From positions 1,735,651-1,799,650 of the forward strand of contig NZ_LMKQ01000001.1 in the NCBI RefSeq assembly GCF_001421565.1: a DNA stretch of 64,000 bases, in the 5' to 3' direction. A program made the translations under genes and the position numbers. The DNA comes from Agromyces sp. Leaf222. GTDB taxonomy: Bacteria > Actinomycetota > Actinomycetes > Actinomycetales > Microbacteriaceae. How positions within the stretch are numbered: position 1 is the first letter of the stretch; each line of letters opens with the position of its first letter. Under the pieces are notes generated by a model. It did not search any database. It was not told the DNA's origin and worked only from the letters and a program-made list of their open reading frames with translations. Below are positions 7,534-15,617 of this stretch, in pieces.

Positions 7534-8505
7534 CTACTCGGCCTTCTCCGCCTTGGCGCCGAAGAGCATGCGCGCGAGCACGAGCATCATGGCCACGAAG
7601 CCGCCGATGAAGGCGAGCGGCGCCCAGATCCACCCTGCGGTGAAGCCGATGATCGGGATCGCGACGAACGCGATGGTCCAGATGACGGCGGTGTAGATGC
7701 CGAAGCGGGCGCCGGCCGCGGGGTCCTCTTCGAAGCGGGTGCCGATGTTCGCCGCCTCGCGGTGCTGCTGCACGACCCACGGCTTGTGGCGGTTGGTCTG
7801 CGTCGCGCCGAGGTAGCTCAGGGCGCCGATCGCGCCGATGACGGCGGCGCCGGCGAGCACGAGCCAGGCGAGGTCGAGGTGCACGATGACCACGGGCGTG
7901 AAGGCGAGACCCGCGAGCAGCAGGCCGGTGGCCGCGCCGTAGCCGATCGCGCGCCCGGCGGGCATGCGGTGGTTCGTGGTGGTCTCTTGACTCAGGGCGT
8001 CGGCCGTGACCGCGCCGAGCGCGAGGCCGAACACGACGGCGAGCCCGACGAGGGCGCCCTCCCCGAGGGCGAGCAGCGGCGTGAGTCCGAGCACGAGCAG
8101 CACCAGTGCGGCGGCGCCGACGATCGAGAGCACGACGGTGCGCACGACGAAGCCCGGCTTGGGGCGCACGCGGTTGCGCAGCGCTGCGGCGGTCGCCGAC
8201 TCGGCGCGGGCCGCGGACGTGTGGCCGCCGACGCGGGTCGCGGGCGCGGTGGGCCCGCCCGCGGCATCCGCCGTGCCATCGTTCTCGACGTCGATGAGCT
8301 CGCGCACGTCGCCGAGTTCGGCGATCGCCTTGCGCGCGGCATCCGCCTGGGAGAGTCCGGATGCCTCGAGCTCGCCCATGCGTGCGAGCAGGTTGCCGCG
8401 GATCTCCTCTTTCAGGTCTTGGATCTCGGGCGTGACCTCGATGCCGGCGAAGGCCTCGTCGAGCAGTCGGTGCAGGTCGCCGCCGGAGGAGCGGTGGTCG
8501 GTCAT
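7534..8505 (-). CDS. Membrane protein with N-terminal HAAS-like (permease prefix) domain
   Basis: This 323-residue protein has an N-terminal helical domain of about 75 residues (DHRSSGGDLHRLLDEAFAGIEVTPEIQDLKEEIRGNLLARMGELEASG) like the HAAS/DUF1700 signalling-associated domain commonly paired with PadR regulators. A variable linker follows, then about six to eight hydrophobic segments. The ATG at 8505 lies one base after the padR stop, so the two are co-transcribed and probably translationally coupled. In PadR-HAAS pairs the membrane protein is usually the regulated partner, often linked to envelope stress. The exact activity is not known. Confidence 0.8.
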   Translation of the reverse strand: MTDHRSSGGDLHRLLDEAFAGIEVTPEIQDLKEEIRGNLLARMGELEASGLSQADAARKAIAELGDVRELIDVENDGTADAAGGPTAPATRVGGHTSAARAESATAAALRNRVRPKPGFVVRTVVLSIVGAAALVLLVLGLTPLLALGEGALVGLAVVFGLALGAVTADALSQETTTNHRMPAGRAIGYGAATGLLLAGLAFTPVVIVHLDLAWLVLAGAAVIGAIGALSYLGATQTNRHKPWVVQQHREAANIGTRFEEDPAAGARFGIYTAVIWTIAFVAIPIIGFTAGWIWAPLAFIGGFVAMMLVLARMLFGAKAEKAE

Positions 8506-8506
8506 G

Positions 8507-8893
8507 TCAGGAGCCCTTCTTGGCTGCGGGCGTGCTGCCCAGCAGGGAGTCGATGATGGTGCGGGTCGCGACCCAGGCGGCGACGTTCTGTGTGAACGCG
8601 GCGCGGCCGGCGTCGGTGATGCGGTAGTACTTGCGGCGGCCGCCCTGCGACTCGTCGCCCCAGTACGCCTCGGCGAGCCCGTCGCGGAGGAGGCGCCGAT
8701 AGCTCGCGTAGAGCGTCGCCTCCTTGATCTCGTACGCGCCGCCCGTGGCGTCGCGGATGAGCTTGTAGATCTCGAAGCCGTAGCTGTCGTGCCGACGGAG
8801 CACGCCGAGCACGATCGTGTCGGTGTGACCGCGCAGCAGGTCGGCTGCGAAGGCATCGTCCGGCGTCGCGCCGGCGGCTGTGTCCTTGGTCAT
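8507..8893 (-). CDS. PadR family transcriptional regulator
   Basis: This 128-residue winged-helix regulator has the PadR domain in order: LLRGHTDTIVLGVLRRHDSYGFEIYKLI (helices 1-2), EIKEATLYASYRRLLRDGLAEAYW (recognition helix region; most PadRs show A-TLYPALRRLE here), then GGRRKYYRITDAGRAAF (the wing). A C-terminal helix for dimerisation follows. It is the first gene of a two-gene operon with the HAAS-like membrane protein. A 43-bp imperfect palindrome begins two bases before its ATG, so tight autorepression is likely. Confidence 0.93.
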   Translation of the reverse strand: MTKDTAAGATPDDAFAADLLRGHTDTIVLGVLRRHDSYGFEIYKLIRDATGGAYEIKEATLYASYRRLLRDGLAEAYWGDESQGGRRKYYRITDAGRAAFTQNVAAWVATRTIIDSLLGSTPAAKKGS

Positions 8894-8894
8894 G

Positions 8895-8937
8895 ACAGGT
8901 ACTTTATCAGATCAACTACATCTGATCAACTACCTGT
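8895..8937 (-). promoter_or_regulatory. Nested palindromic operator/promoter of the padR operon
   Basis: The outer arms ACAGGTA (8895-8901) and TACCTGT (8931-8937) and the inner arms ATCAGAT (8906-8912) and ATCTGAT (8920-8926) are both perfect inverted repeats with the same centre (8916). On the minus strand TAGTTGATC occurs twice in tandem, 14 bp apart, and an AT-rich GATAAA lies in -10 position. The site is much more AT-rich than its surroundings. Confidence 0.7.
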
Positions 8938-8974
8938 CGTGCGAGGCTGGATGCGGAGATCGGATGCCGGGGGC

Positions 8975-8994
8975 GGGCGCCGTCGACGGCGCCC
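8975..8994 (-). terminator. GC-rich palindrome downstream of the LacI gene
   Basis: GGGCGCCGTCGACGGCGCCC is a perfect 20-bp palindrome 13 bases past the lacI-type stop (read leftwards). It could form an 8-bp stem with a 4-base loop. A terminator function is inferred from position only. Confidence 0.4.
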
Positions 8995-9007
8995 CGGGCT
9001 CTGCGTC

Positions 9008-9955
9008 TCAGGTCGACTGGCGGCGGATGACGGTGGCGGGCGTCGGTGCGGCGGCGCCTGGGTCCTCGGGCAGGCCGAGCACCTCGCGGGCGAGGCGTCG
9101 ACCGAAGCCGGCCGTGTCGATGCGCACGGTCGTGAGCGAGGGGGAGACGAGCTCGCCGGCGCCCGCGTCGTCGAAGCCGATGACGGCGAGGCGCTGCGGC
9201 ACGGCGACCTCGAGGATGCGTGCGGCGGCGAGCACCCGCAGGGCGGTGTCGTCGTCGAGCCCGGCGACGGCCGTGACGTCGGGATGCCGATCGAGGAACT
9301 CGGCGAGCGCACGCCGGTCCTCATCGAGGTCGCGGCCCATCACGAGAGGGAGCGGCGCGTCGAGACCGTGGTCGGCGAGGGTGCGCGCGGCGTAGTCGAG
9401 CCGCAGTGCGGCGAGGCGGTCGAGCTCGGCGCGGCCCGCGGGCAGCGCCATGCCGATGCGCGTGTGCCCGAGGTCGACGAGGTGCCGCACCTGCACCGCC
9501 GTGTGCGCGGCCAGGCCCTCGGTCCAGTCGCCGTCGGCCGTCTCGGCATCCGTGTCGGGGGAGTTGTAGATGCGGTCGAGGTCGAGCACCGCGCGCGGGG
9601 CGACCATCGCCGTCATCCGCTCGATGTCGGCGGAACCCGGGCGATAGCGCACGAGCAGCATGTGGTCGAGGCGCTCGAGCTCGGCGTCGAGGGCGTCGAT
9701 GAACGCCGCGAGCCCGGTGCCGCCGTGCGGGAGCCTGGCCACGTTCAGGATGACGATGCGCGAGGTGCCCTCGCGGAGGGCGCGCGCGGCGCCGTTCGGC
9801 ACGTAGCCGAGCTCGGCGGCCGCCCGGCGCACGCGGTCGCGCGTCTCGGGGGAGATGGTCTCGCCGGGCTTGTCGTTCAGCACGAAGCTCACGGTCGCCT
9901 GCGAGACGCCGGCGGCGACCGAGACGTCCTTCATGGTCACGCGGGTGGACTTCAC
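9008..9955 (-). CDS. LacI family transcriptional regulator
   Basis: This 315-residue repressor has the LacI helix-turn-helix and hinge helix at residues ~7-60 (MKDVSVAAGVSQATVSFVLN ... ETRDRVRRAAAELGYVPNGAARAL) and a periplasmic-binding-protein-like effector domain after it. The start GTG at 9955 is chosen because GGAAGGAGG lies four bases before it; an upstream ATG at 10000 would add 15 residues. It is divergent from a zinc dehydrogenase, and an 18-bp LacI-type operator lies between the two. The natural reading is that this protein represses the dehydrogenase and itself, released by a sugar or polyol. The effector is unknown. Confidence 0.92.
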   Translation of the reverse strand: MKSTRVTMKDVSVAAGVSQATVSFVLNDKPGETISPETRDRVRRAAAELGYVPNGAARALREGTSRIVILNVARLPHGGTGLAAFIDALDAELERLDHMLLVRYRPGSADIERMTAMVAPRAVLDLDRIYNSPDTDAETADGDWTEGLAAHTAVQVRHLVDLGHTRIGMALPAGRAELDRLAALRLDYAARTLADHGLDAPLPLVMGRDLDEDRRALAEFLDRHPDVTAVAGLDDDTALRVLAAARILEVAVPQRLAVIGFDDAGAGELVSPSLTTVRIDTAGFGRRLAREVLGLPEDPGAAAPTPATVIRRQST

Positions 9956-10028
9956 GATGCCTCCTTCCGGCGGGTTCGCTGTGAGTCGGGTCAGCGGCAT
10001 GGCGTCGCCGTGCTCCCAGCGTAGACTC

Positions 10029-10046
10029 CACTTATTCGATTTAGTG
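10029..10046 (+). promoter_or_regulatory. LacI-type operator between the regulator and dehydrogenase genes
   Basis: CACTTATTCGATTTAGTG is an imperfect palindrome with four-base outer arms (CACT/AGTG) and a central TCGA, the usual architecture of LacI-family operators. It is centred in the 140-bp divergent spacer and is strikingly AT-rich. Confidence 0.65.
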
Positions 10047-10095
10047 ATCCGCGACGCGAACCCAACGCACGGCGGACGAGAAAGGAATGTCGGCG

Positions 10096-11115
10096 ATGAA
10101 GTCGGTCATGGTCACCGGGCCCGGAACCACCGAGATCGTGGAGGTCGAGCAGCCCGTCGCGGGTCCCCGCGACGTGCTCGTGCGCATCCGCGCCTGCGGC
10201 ATCTGCGGCAGCGACCACATGTACACGATGTACGGCGGCATCCCGCCGCGGCAGGGCGCGACCCCGCTCGGCCACGAGCCCGCCGGCGAGATCGTGTTCG
10301 TCGGCGACGAGGTGCAGGGCGCGCAGGTCGGCGACCACGTCGTCATCAACCCGATGGCCGCGAGCGACGGCATCATCGGCTCCGGCGGCGCGCAGGGCGC
10401 TTTCTCGCCGTTCGTCGTGCTGTTCGACGCCGTCGCCGGAACGCACTTCCGCGTGATCCCGAACGAGATCCCGTTCGAGGTCGCCGCGCTCAACGAGCCC
10501 ATGGCCGTCGCCCGCCACGCCGTCAACCGCTCCGGCGCGAAGGCCGGCGAGAAAGCTGTCGTCTTCGGCGCGGGCCCCATCGGCCTCGGCGCGCTGCTCA
10601 GCCTCAAGGCGAAGGGCGTCGACCACGTCGTCGTCATCGACATCCTGCCGACGCGCCTCGAGAAGGCCCTCGCGATCGGTGCGGATGCCGTCATCAACTC
10701 GGCTGAAGAGGACGTCAAGGCCCGCCTCATCGAGTTGCACGGCGAAGCCCCGCCCGTCGTCGGCATCCGCGATGCCCGCCCGGCGACCGACGTCTACCTC
10801 GATGCGGCCGGCGCCCCCGTCGTGCCGACCACGGTGTTCGGCCTGGTCAAGCAGGGCGCGCGCCTCGTGATTCCCGCGGTGCACAAGAAGCCCGTCGAGG
10901 TCGACTTCGGCGGCCTGCTCACGACCGAGATCTCGATCATCATGTCGATGGGCTACCCGACCGAGATCTTCGAGGTCACCGACGACCTCATCGCCAACTG
11001 GCAGAAGTACCAGCTCATCATCAGCGACCGGTTCACGATCGACGACGTACAACGCGCCCTCGAGGTCGCCGCGACGCCCGGCGCCGCCGACAAGGTCATG
11101 GTCACGCTCGACTGA
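10096..11115 (+). CDS. Zinc-dependent medium-chain alcohol/polyol dehydrogenase
   Basis: This 339-residue NAD(P)-dependent MDR-family dehydrogenase shows the catalytic zinc region CGICGSDHMYTMYGG and GHEPAGEIV (Cys, His-Glu ligand pair) and the Rossmann motif GAGPIGLGALLSLKAKG near residue 155. The four-cysteine structural-zinc loop of classic ADH is absent (the segment reads NPMAASDGIIGSGGAQGAF), as in sorbitol- or ketose-reductase-like branches. ATG 10096 is preferred over ATG 10087 because AAAGGA lies nine bases before it but touches the earlier codon. Control by the divergent LacI protein suggests a role in sugar or polyol catabolism. The substrate is unresolved. Confidence 0.88.
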   Translation: MKSVMVTGPGTTEIVEVEQPVAGPRDVLVRIRACGICGSDHMYTMYGGIPPRQGATPLGHEPAGEIVFVGDEVQGAQVGDHVVINPMAASDGIIGSGGAQGAFSPFVVLFDAVAGTHFRVIPNEIPFEVAALNEPMAVARHAVNRSGAKAGEKAVVFGAGPIGLGALLSLKAKGVDHVVVIDILPTRLEKALAIGADAVINSAEEDVKARLIELHGEAPPVVGIRDARPATDVYLDAAGAPVVPTTVFGLVKQGARLVIPAVHKKPVEVDFGGLLTTEISIIMSMGYPTEIFEVTDDLIANWQKYQLIISDRFTIDDVQRALEVAATPGAADKVMVTLD

Positions 11116-11137
11116 GCCCGGTCGGCCCTGGCCGGGC
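11116..11137 (+). terminator. GC-rich hairpin after the dehydrogenase
   Basis: GCCCGG and CCGGGC arms flank a short interior directly after the stop codon at 11113-11115. Position fits a terminator. There is no T-run, so support is moderate. Confidence 0.4.
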
Positions 11138-11302
11138 CCGGCACGCGCCACGACCTTTCGCCGGCGCGACGACGGTTCGAACGGGTCGTGACGGCGCACA
11201 GCGTCGTGGCGCAGCATCCGTCGCCCCTCTCGAGCGGATGCCGCGGCCGCCCGTGTGGATAACTTCGCGGTGCCCGGCGAGCCTCACCCCAAGATGGGTG
11301 AC

Positions 11303-12625
11303 ATGACCGACCCCGTTCGCACGATCACCGAGCGCGTGCGAACCCGCGTGCTGCACGAGGGGGTCGATCTCGGGCGCGACACCGATGCGGCGGCGCGCTT
11401 CACGCGAGAAGAGGTGCGGCGCTACAGCGAACGCGCGCTCGGCGGCGCGCACGCCGAACTGCTCGACGAGCTCGCGACCGTGCGCGAGGTCGAGGCGGCG
11501 ATCACGGGCTACGGGCCGCTGCAGCCGTACTTCGACGACCCCGACGTCGAGGAGATCTGGATCAACGGTCCGACGCGCGTGTTCGTCGCCCGCAACGGCG
11601 TCGCCGAGCTCACCACGGTCGTGCTGAACGACCGAGAGGTGCGCGAACTCGTCGAGCGCATGCTGCAGCACAGCGGCCGCCGGGTCGACCTCAGCTCGCC
11701 GTTCGTCGACGCGTCGCTGCCCGACGGGTCGCGGCTTCACGTGGCGATCCCCGACGTCTCGCGCACGCACTGGGCCGTGAACATCCGCAAGTTCCAGCGG
11801 CGCATCCGCACGCTCGAGGTGCTCGTCGAACTCGGCTCGCTCACGGCCGAGGCCGCCGGATTCCTCCGTGCGAGTGTCGTCGCGGGCGCGAACATCCTCG
11901 TCTCGGGGGCGACCCACACCGGCAAGACCACCCTGTTGAACGCGCTCATGTCGTCGGCCAGGGTCGATGAGCGCGTGATCACCATTGAAGAGACGTTCGA
12001 ACTCGACCTCGACGTGCGCGACCTCGTGTCGCTGCAGTGCCGCCAGCCGAGCCTCGAGGGCACCGGCGAGATCACGCTGAGGCGCCTCATCAAGGAATCC
12101 CTGCGCATGCGGCCCGACCGCCTCATCGTCGGCGAGGTGCGCGAGGCCGAGAGCCTCGACCTGCTCATCGCGCTGAACTCGGGCTTGCCCGGCATGTGCA
12201 CGATCCATGCCAACTCGGCGCGTGACGCGCTCACGAAGCTCTGCACGCTGCCGCTGCTCGCCGGGCGAAACATCGATGCGTCGTTCGTGGTGCCGACGGT
12301 CGCGACCTGCATCGACCTGGTGGTCCACCTCGGCATCGACGCCGCCGGGCGCCGCAGCATCGTCGAGATCTCGGCGCCCACCGGCGACTGCACCGATGGC
12401 AGCGTCGACGTCGACCCGATCTTCGCGACCGTCGGCGGCGAGCTTCGCGCCACCGGTCTGCGACCGCGTCGGCTCGAGAAGTACCGCGCCGCCGGACTCG
12501 TCGCCGACGCCGTGCAGAACGACCCCGCCGGGTCGGGAGAGCCTCCCGCTGCGCGCGAAGCCGAGGTGCCGCGCGAGGGCGCTGCGCCGACGGAGCACTC
12601 CGAGCCGAACGGGCAGGCCGCATGA
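11303..12625 (+). CDS. tadA: Tad pilus assembly ATPase, TadA/CpaF family
   Basis: This ~440-residue secretion ATPase drives assembly of the Flp/Tad pilus from the cytoplasmic face. Family features in order are GYGPLQPYFDDPDVEEIWINGPTRVFV (N-terminal domain), the Walker A motif GATHTGKTTLLNAL (near residue 205), the Asp box around ITIEETFELDLD, RLIVGEVREAESLDLLIALNSGLPGMCTIHANSARDAL (Walker B and His box). ATG 11303 is chosen; ATG 11294 and GTG 11255 are in-frame alternatives. It heads a seven-gene operon coupled by stop/start overlaps. The usual upstream tadZ is missing. Confidence 0.93.
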   Translation: MTDPVRTITERVRTRVLHEGVDLGRDTDAAARFTREEVRRYSERALGGAHAELLDELATVREVEAAITGYGPLQPYFDDPDVEEIWINGPTRVFVARNGVAELTTVVLNDREVRELVERMLQHSGRRVDLSSPFVDASLPDGSRLHVAIPDVSRTHWAVNIRKFQRRIRTLEVLVELGSLTAEAAGFLRASVVAGANILVSGATHTGKTTLLNALMSSARVDERVITIEETFELDLDVRDLVSLQCRQPSLEGTGEITLRRLIKESLRMRPDRLIVGEVREAESLDLLIALNSGLPGMCTIHANSARDALTKLCTLPLLAGRNIDASFVVPTVATCIDLVVHLGIDAAGRRSIVEISAPTGDCTDGSVDVDPIFATVGGELRATGLRPRRLEKYRAAGLVADAVQNDPAGSGEPPAAREAEVPREGAAPTEHSEPNGQAA

Positions 12626-13491
12626 GTCTCGCGCTCGGAGCGCTGCTGGGCGTCGGCGTGCTGCTCGCGCTCGCGCCGCTGCTGTGGCCCGCGAAGCCCG
12701 ACATGGTCCGCGCCTCCTCGCCGTCCGCGCTCCGCCGCCGCATCCACGACGATCTCGCGCTCGCCGGGCTCGGTCAGGTGCCGATCCCGGTCATCGCCGT
12801 CGTCTCGATCGTGTTCGCGAGCGTGCTCGGTGCCGTGGTGCAGGCCGTCATGCAGGTGCCCACCATCACCGTGGTCGCGGCGCTCCTCGGCGCAGCGGCG
12901 GTGCCCCTGATCATCGGTTCCCGTGCCGACCGGCGCCGTGCCGCGAACCGGGCGGTCTGGCCCGATGTGGTCGATCACCTCGTCGCATCCGTGCGGTCGG
13001 GTGTGCCGCTCCCCGAGAGCGTCGGCGCGCTCGGCGTACTCGGCCCGGCGCAGACCCGTTCAGCTTTCGCCGCCTTCGAGGTCGAGTACCGCCGCACGGG
13101 CAACTTCTCGCTCTGCGTCGACCGGCTGAAGGAGGTGCTCGCCGACCCGATCGCTGACCGCATCCTCGAGACGCTGCGCATGGCTCGCGAGGTCGGCGGC
13201 ACCGAGTTGACGGCGGTGCTGCGCGGACTCTCCGGGTACCTGCGCGAAGACGCCGCCCTCCGCGCCGAGGTCGTCGCGCGCCAGTCCTGGATCCGCAACG
13301 CAGCGCGACTCGGGGTCGCGGCGCCGTGGCTCCTCCTCGTCGTGCTCTCATCACGCCACGAGACGCTCGTCGCCTACGACTCGCCTGCGGGCGCCGTGCT
13401 CATCGTGGTTGGCGTCATCGTGACCGTGATCGCCTATCAGTCGATGAACGCGCTCGGCCGACTTCCCGAGGAGCGAAGATGGTTCCGCTGA
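12622..13491 (+). CDS. tadB: Tad pilus inner-membrane protein TadB (T2SS F domain)
   Basis: This 289-residue polytopic membrane protein has a GspF/TadB domain. An N-terminal helix (LALGALLGVGVLLALAPLLW) is followed by two central helices (residues ~50-95), a cytoplasmic F domain (VWPDVVDHLVASVRSGVPLPESVGALGVLGP, matching the TadB pattern LPDALDLLARALRAGHSLPEAL) and a C-terminal pair of helices. The start ATG overlaps the tadA stop (ATGA, 12622-12625). It is thought to form the membrane platform with TadC that couples ATPase movement to pilin extrusion. Confidence 0.9.
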   Translation: MSLALGALLGVGVLLALAPLLWPAKPDMVRASSPSALRRRIHDDLALAGLGQVPIPVIAVVSIVFASVLGAVVQAVMQVPTITVVAALLGAAAVPLIIGSRADRRRAANRAVWPDVVDHLVASVRSGVPLPESVGALGVLGPAQTRSAFAAFEVEYRRTGNFSLCVDRLKEVLADPIADRILETLRMAREVGGTELTAVLRGLSGYLREDAALRAEVVARQSWIRNAARLGVAAPWLLLVVLSSRHETLVAYDSPAGAVLIVVGVIVTVIAYQSMNALGRLPEERRWFR

Positions 13492-14426
13492 ACGCGACCG
13501 TTCCCCTCGCGCTGCTCTGCGGGGTGCTGATCGGGCTGGGCGCCTGGATCGCACTCAACGCAGTTCCGCGCATCGGGCGACCGAGGCTCGCCGAGCGCGT
13601 CGCGCCGTACGTCGCCGACTTCTCGGTCGAGGCGAGGGCGATGCTCGCACGGCGCTCGTCGGATCCCTCGCCCGTGTTCGGTGCCGTCCTCGGGCCGGCG
13701 CTGCGTCGGCTCCGCGCCATCGCGACCTCCTGGCTCGGCGGACCCGAGACCGTCGCGCGTCGGCTTCGGCAGGCCGGCTCTTCGGCGACCGTCGAACGAT
13801 TCCGCGGGGAGCAGTTGGCCTGGGGTGCGACGGCGTTCGCGGCCGCTGCCGCGCTCGCGCTGTTCGCGCCGGGCTTCGCGACGCTTCCGGCTCCGGTGCG
13901 GCTCGCGTCGCCAGTGCTTGCGGCCGCGCTCGGGGTGCTCGCCCGCGACTGGATGCTGCAGCGCAGCGCTGCGCGCCGCCTCACCCGCATCTCCGAAGAG
14001 CTTCCGACCGTGCTCGAGTTCCTGACGTTGAGCCTCACCGCGGGTGAGGGCATGCTCGACGCGCTTCGCCGCGTCGCGCGCATCGGCTCGGGCGAACTGC
14101 CGCAGGAGTTCAGGGTCGTCGTCGCCGCGGTCGGCACCGGGGTGCCGCTCGCCGATGCGATCACGGCCCTCCGCGATGGACTCGACCACCCGGCGCTGTC
14201 CCGAGCGCTCGACCAGGTGCTCGGCGCGCTCGACCGTGGTGCTCCGCTCGCGTCCGTGCTCGCCTCGCAGGCCGGTGACGCCCGCGACCAGGCCAAGCGC
14301 ACGATCATCGAGCTCGCCGGGCGCAAGGAGATCGCGATGCTCGTGCCGCTCGTGTTCCTCATCCTGCCGGTGACGATCGCGTTCGCGCTCCTGCCCGGCT
14401 ACCTCGTGCTCCAGACGGGATTCTGA
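13479..14426 (+). CDS. tadC: Tad pilus inner-membrane protein TadC (T2SS F domain)
   Basis: This 315-residue GspF-type platform protein is paralogous to TadB. It has an N-terminal helix, two central helices (GEQLAWGATAFAAAAALALF and SPVLAAALGVLARDWML), the F-domain stretch EELPTVLEFLTLSLTAGEGMLDALRRVARIG, and a C-terminal LVPLVFLILPVTIAFALLPGYLVL helix. ATG 13479 is preceded by GAGGAG and overlaps the end of tadB by 13 bases; the frame is open further upstream but that part is tadB shadow. The platform is complete with TadB, so the ATPase-platform core is intact. Confidence 0.9.
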   Translation: MVPLNATVPLALLCGVLIGLGAWIALNAVPRIGRPRLAERVAPYVADFSVEARAMLARRSSDPSPVFGAVLGPALRRLRAIATSWLGGPETVARRLRQAGSSATVERFRGEQLAWGATAFAAAAALALFAPGFATLPAPVRLASPVLAAALGVLARDWMLQRSAARRLTRISEELPTVLEFLTLSLTAGEGMLDALRRVARIGSGELPQEFRVVVAAVGTGVPLADAITALRDGLDHPALSRALDQVLGALDRGAPLASVLASQAGDARDQAKRTIIELAGRKEIAMLVPLVFLILPVTIAFALLPGYLVLQTGF

Positions 14427-14486
14427 TGCGATTCCCGTTCCCCTCGCCGAACCCGCGCCACGACGGCGCGAACGAAAGGAAGTTCC

Positions 14487-14687
14487 ATGCAGCAGCACTT
14501 CGACCGACTGCAGCGCCGCGTCCTGCGGCGTCTGGCCACCGCGATGTCGAACGATCGGGGCGACGTTCCGGGCTGGGTGCTCATCACGCTCATGACGGCC
14601 GGGCTCGTGATCGTGATCTGGGGGCTCGCCGGCCCGGCGCTCTCCGAGGTGTTCGAGCAGGCGATCGACCGCGTCACGGGATTCTGA
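14487..14687 (+). CDS. Small Tad-locus pilin-like peptide (Flp/DUF4244 position)
   Basis: This 66-residue protein has a basic cytoplasmic N-terminus of about 20 residues, a short NDRGDVPGWVLITLMTAGLV segment and a single hydrophobic helix. It sits exactly where the Flp/DUF4244 pilin lies in actinobacterial tad loci, and AAGGAAG precedes its ATG. A type IVb prepilin usually has Gly at the cleavage site and Glu five residues into the mature part. Here a Gly is present (RGDVPGW) but the Glu+5 is not, so processing may be unusual. The call as major pilin rests mostly on gene position. Confidence 0.7.
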   Translation: MQQHFDRLQRRVLRRLATAMSNDRGDVPGWVLITLMTAGLVIVIWGLAGPALSEVFEQAIDRVTGF

Positions 14688-14734
14688 GTCACCGGACTCC
14701 GACGCGGCCGGCGTGCGCCCCTCGCAGCCGTACG

Positions 14735-15157
14735 GTGCGCACACGCTCTGCTCTGGCGATCAGGGCGATCCGGGCACGGTTCGCCGATGAGCGGGGCTCC
14801 GCGGTCGCCGAGTTCACGATGGTCGGTGTGCTGCTGACGGTGCTCGCGCTCGCCGTGGTGCAGCTCGCTCTCGCATTGCACGTGCGCAACACCCTGCTCG
14901 ACGCTGCGGCCGAGGGAGCGCGCTTCGGCGCACTCGCCGGTTCTTCGCCCGCGGCCGGCGTCGCCCGCACGAGAGACCTCATCGATGCCGCGATCTCGGC
15001 CCGGTACGCCGAGGATGTCACGGCCGCCAGCACGTCGATCGGCGGAACGCCGGCGGTCGAGATCCGGGTACGGTCGACGCTGCCGGTCATCGGACTGCTG
15101 GGCTTCGCGAACGGGCTGGAGGTGAGCGGGCATGCTCCGGTCGAGTCGGTGGACTGA
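14735..15157 (+). CDS. tadE: TadE-like minor pseudopilin
   Basis: This ~140-residue protein has a short N-terminus, the TadE signature ERGSAVAEFTMVGVLLTVLALAVVQLALALHVRNTLLDAAAEGARFGA (prepilin-like motif with the conserved Glu, one transmembrane helix and a helical exposed part) and a small beta-rich domain. GTG 14735 is the most plausible start; the frame is open further upstream to the tadC end but lacks a good site. TadE proteins are minor pseudopilins needed for Flp pilus assembly. Its 3' end overlaps the start of the next gene. Confidence 0.82.
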   Translation: MRTRSALAIRAIRARFADERGSAVAEFTMVGVLLTVLALAVVQLALALHVRNTLLDAAAEGARFGALAGSSPAAGVARTRDLIDAAISARYAEDVTAASTSIGGTPAVEIRVRSTLPVIGLLGFANGLEVSGHAPVESVD

Positions 15158-15617
15158 GCGTCGGGAGTTCGGGGCAGCGCGGCTCGTCGGCGACGAACGC
15201 GGATCGGCCTCGCTCGAATTCCTGACGGTCGGACTGCTCCTCCTCGTGCCCATCGTGTACCTCGTGCTCAGCGTGTCGGCGATCCAGGCCGGCGCGTTCG
15301 CCGTCGAGGGAGCCGCTCGGCATGCCGCGCGGCTCGCCGCCGACGGAGCCGGTTCGCCGGGTGCCGCCGCCGACGTCGAGCGCGCGGTCCGCATCACGCT
15401 CGAGGACTTCGGCATCGACCCCGGCTCGGCCTCGGTATCGCTATCGTGCGAGACCGCCGACTGCAATGCGCCGGGAGAGCGGATCGACGTGGTGGTCAGC
15501 GCCCGCGTCGGCCTTCCACTCGTTCCCGACGTGCTCGACCTCGGCAGCATCGGGAGCGTCCCCGTGGAGTCCGCCGCAACGCAGACGATCTCTCGATTCG
15601 CGGGCGCCGCCGAATGA
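15132..15617 (+). CDS. TadE/TadF-like minor pseudopilin
   Basis: This 161-residue single-pass protein has ERGSASLEFLTVGLLLLVPIVYLVLSVSAIQAGAFAVEGAARHAARLAA near the N-terminus, again a prepilin-like motif with Glu five residues after Gly. The exterior domain contains a cysteine pair (SLSCETADCNAPGE) that could form a disulphide. GGAGGTGAG lies before ATG 15132, inside the end of the preceding tadE. It overlaps the next gene by an ATGA. The role is inferred from the locus and motif. Confidence 0.8.
   Translation: MLRSSRWTERREFGAARLVGDERGSASLEFLTVGLLLLVPIVYLVLSVSAIQAGAFAVEGAARHAARLAADGAGSPGAAADVERAVRITLEDFGIDPGSASVSLSCETADCNAPGERIDVVVSARVGLPLVPDVLDLGSIGSVPVESAATQTISRFAGAAE

Noticed and set aside
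11254..11262. A perfect DnaA-box-like TGTGGATAA upstream of tadA
   Set aside because: It is a single site without further boxes or an AT-rich unwinding region, and it can equally be part of the tad promoter. No origin is claimed.
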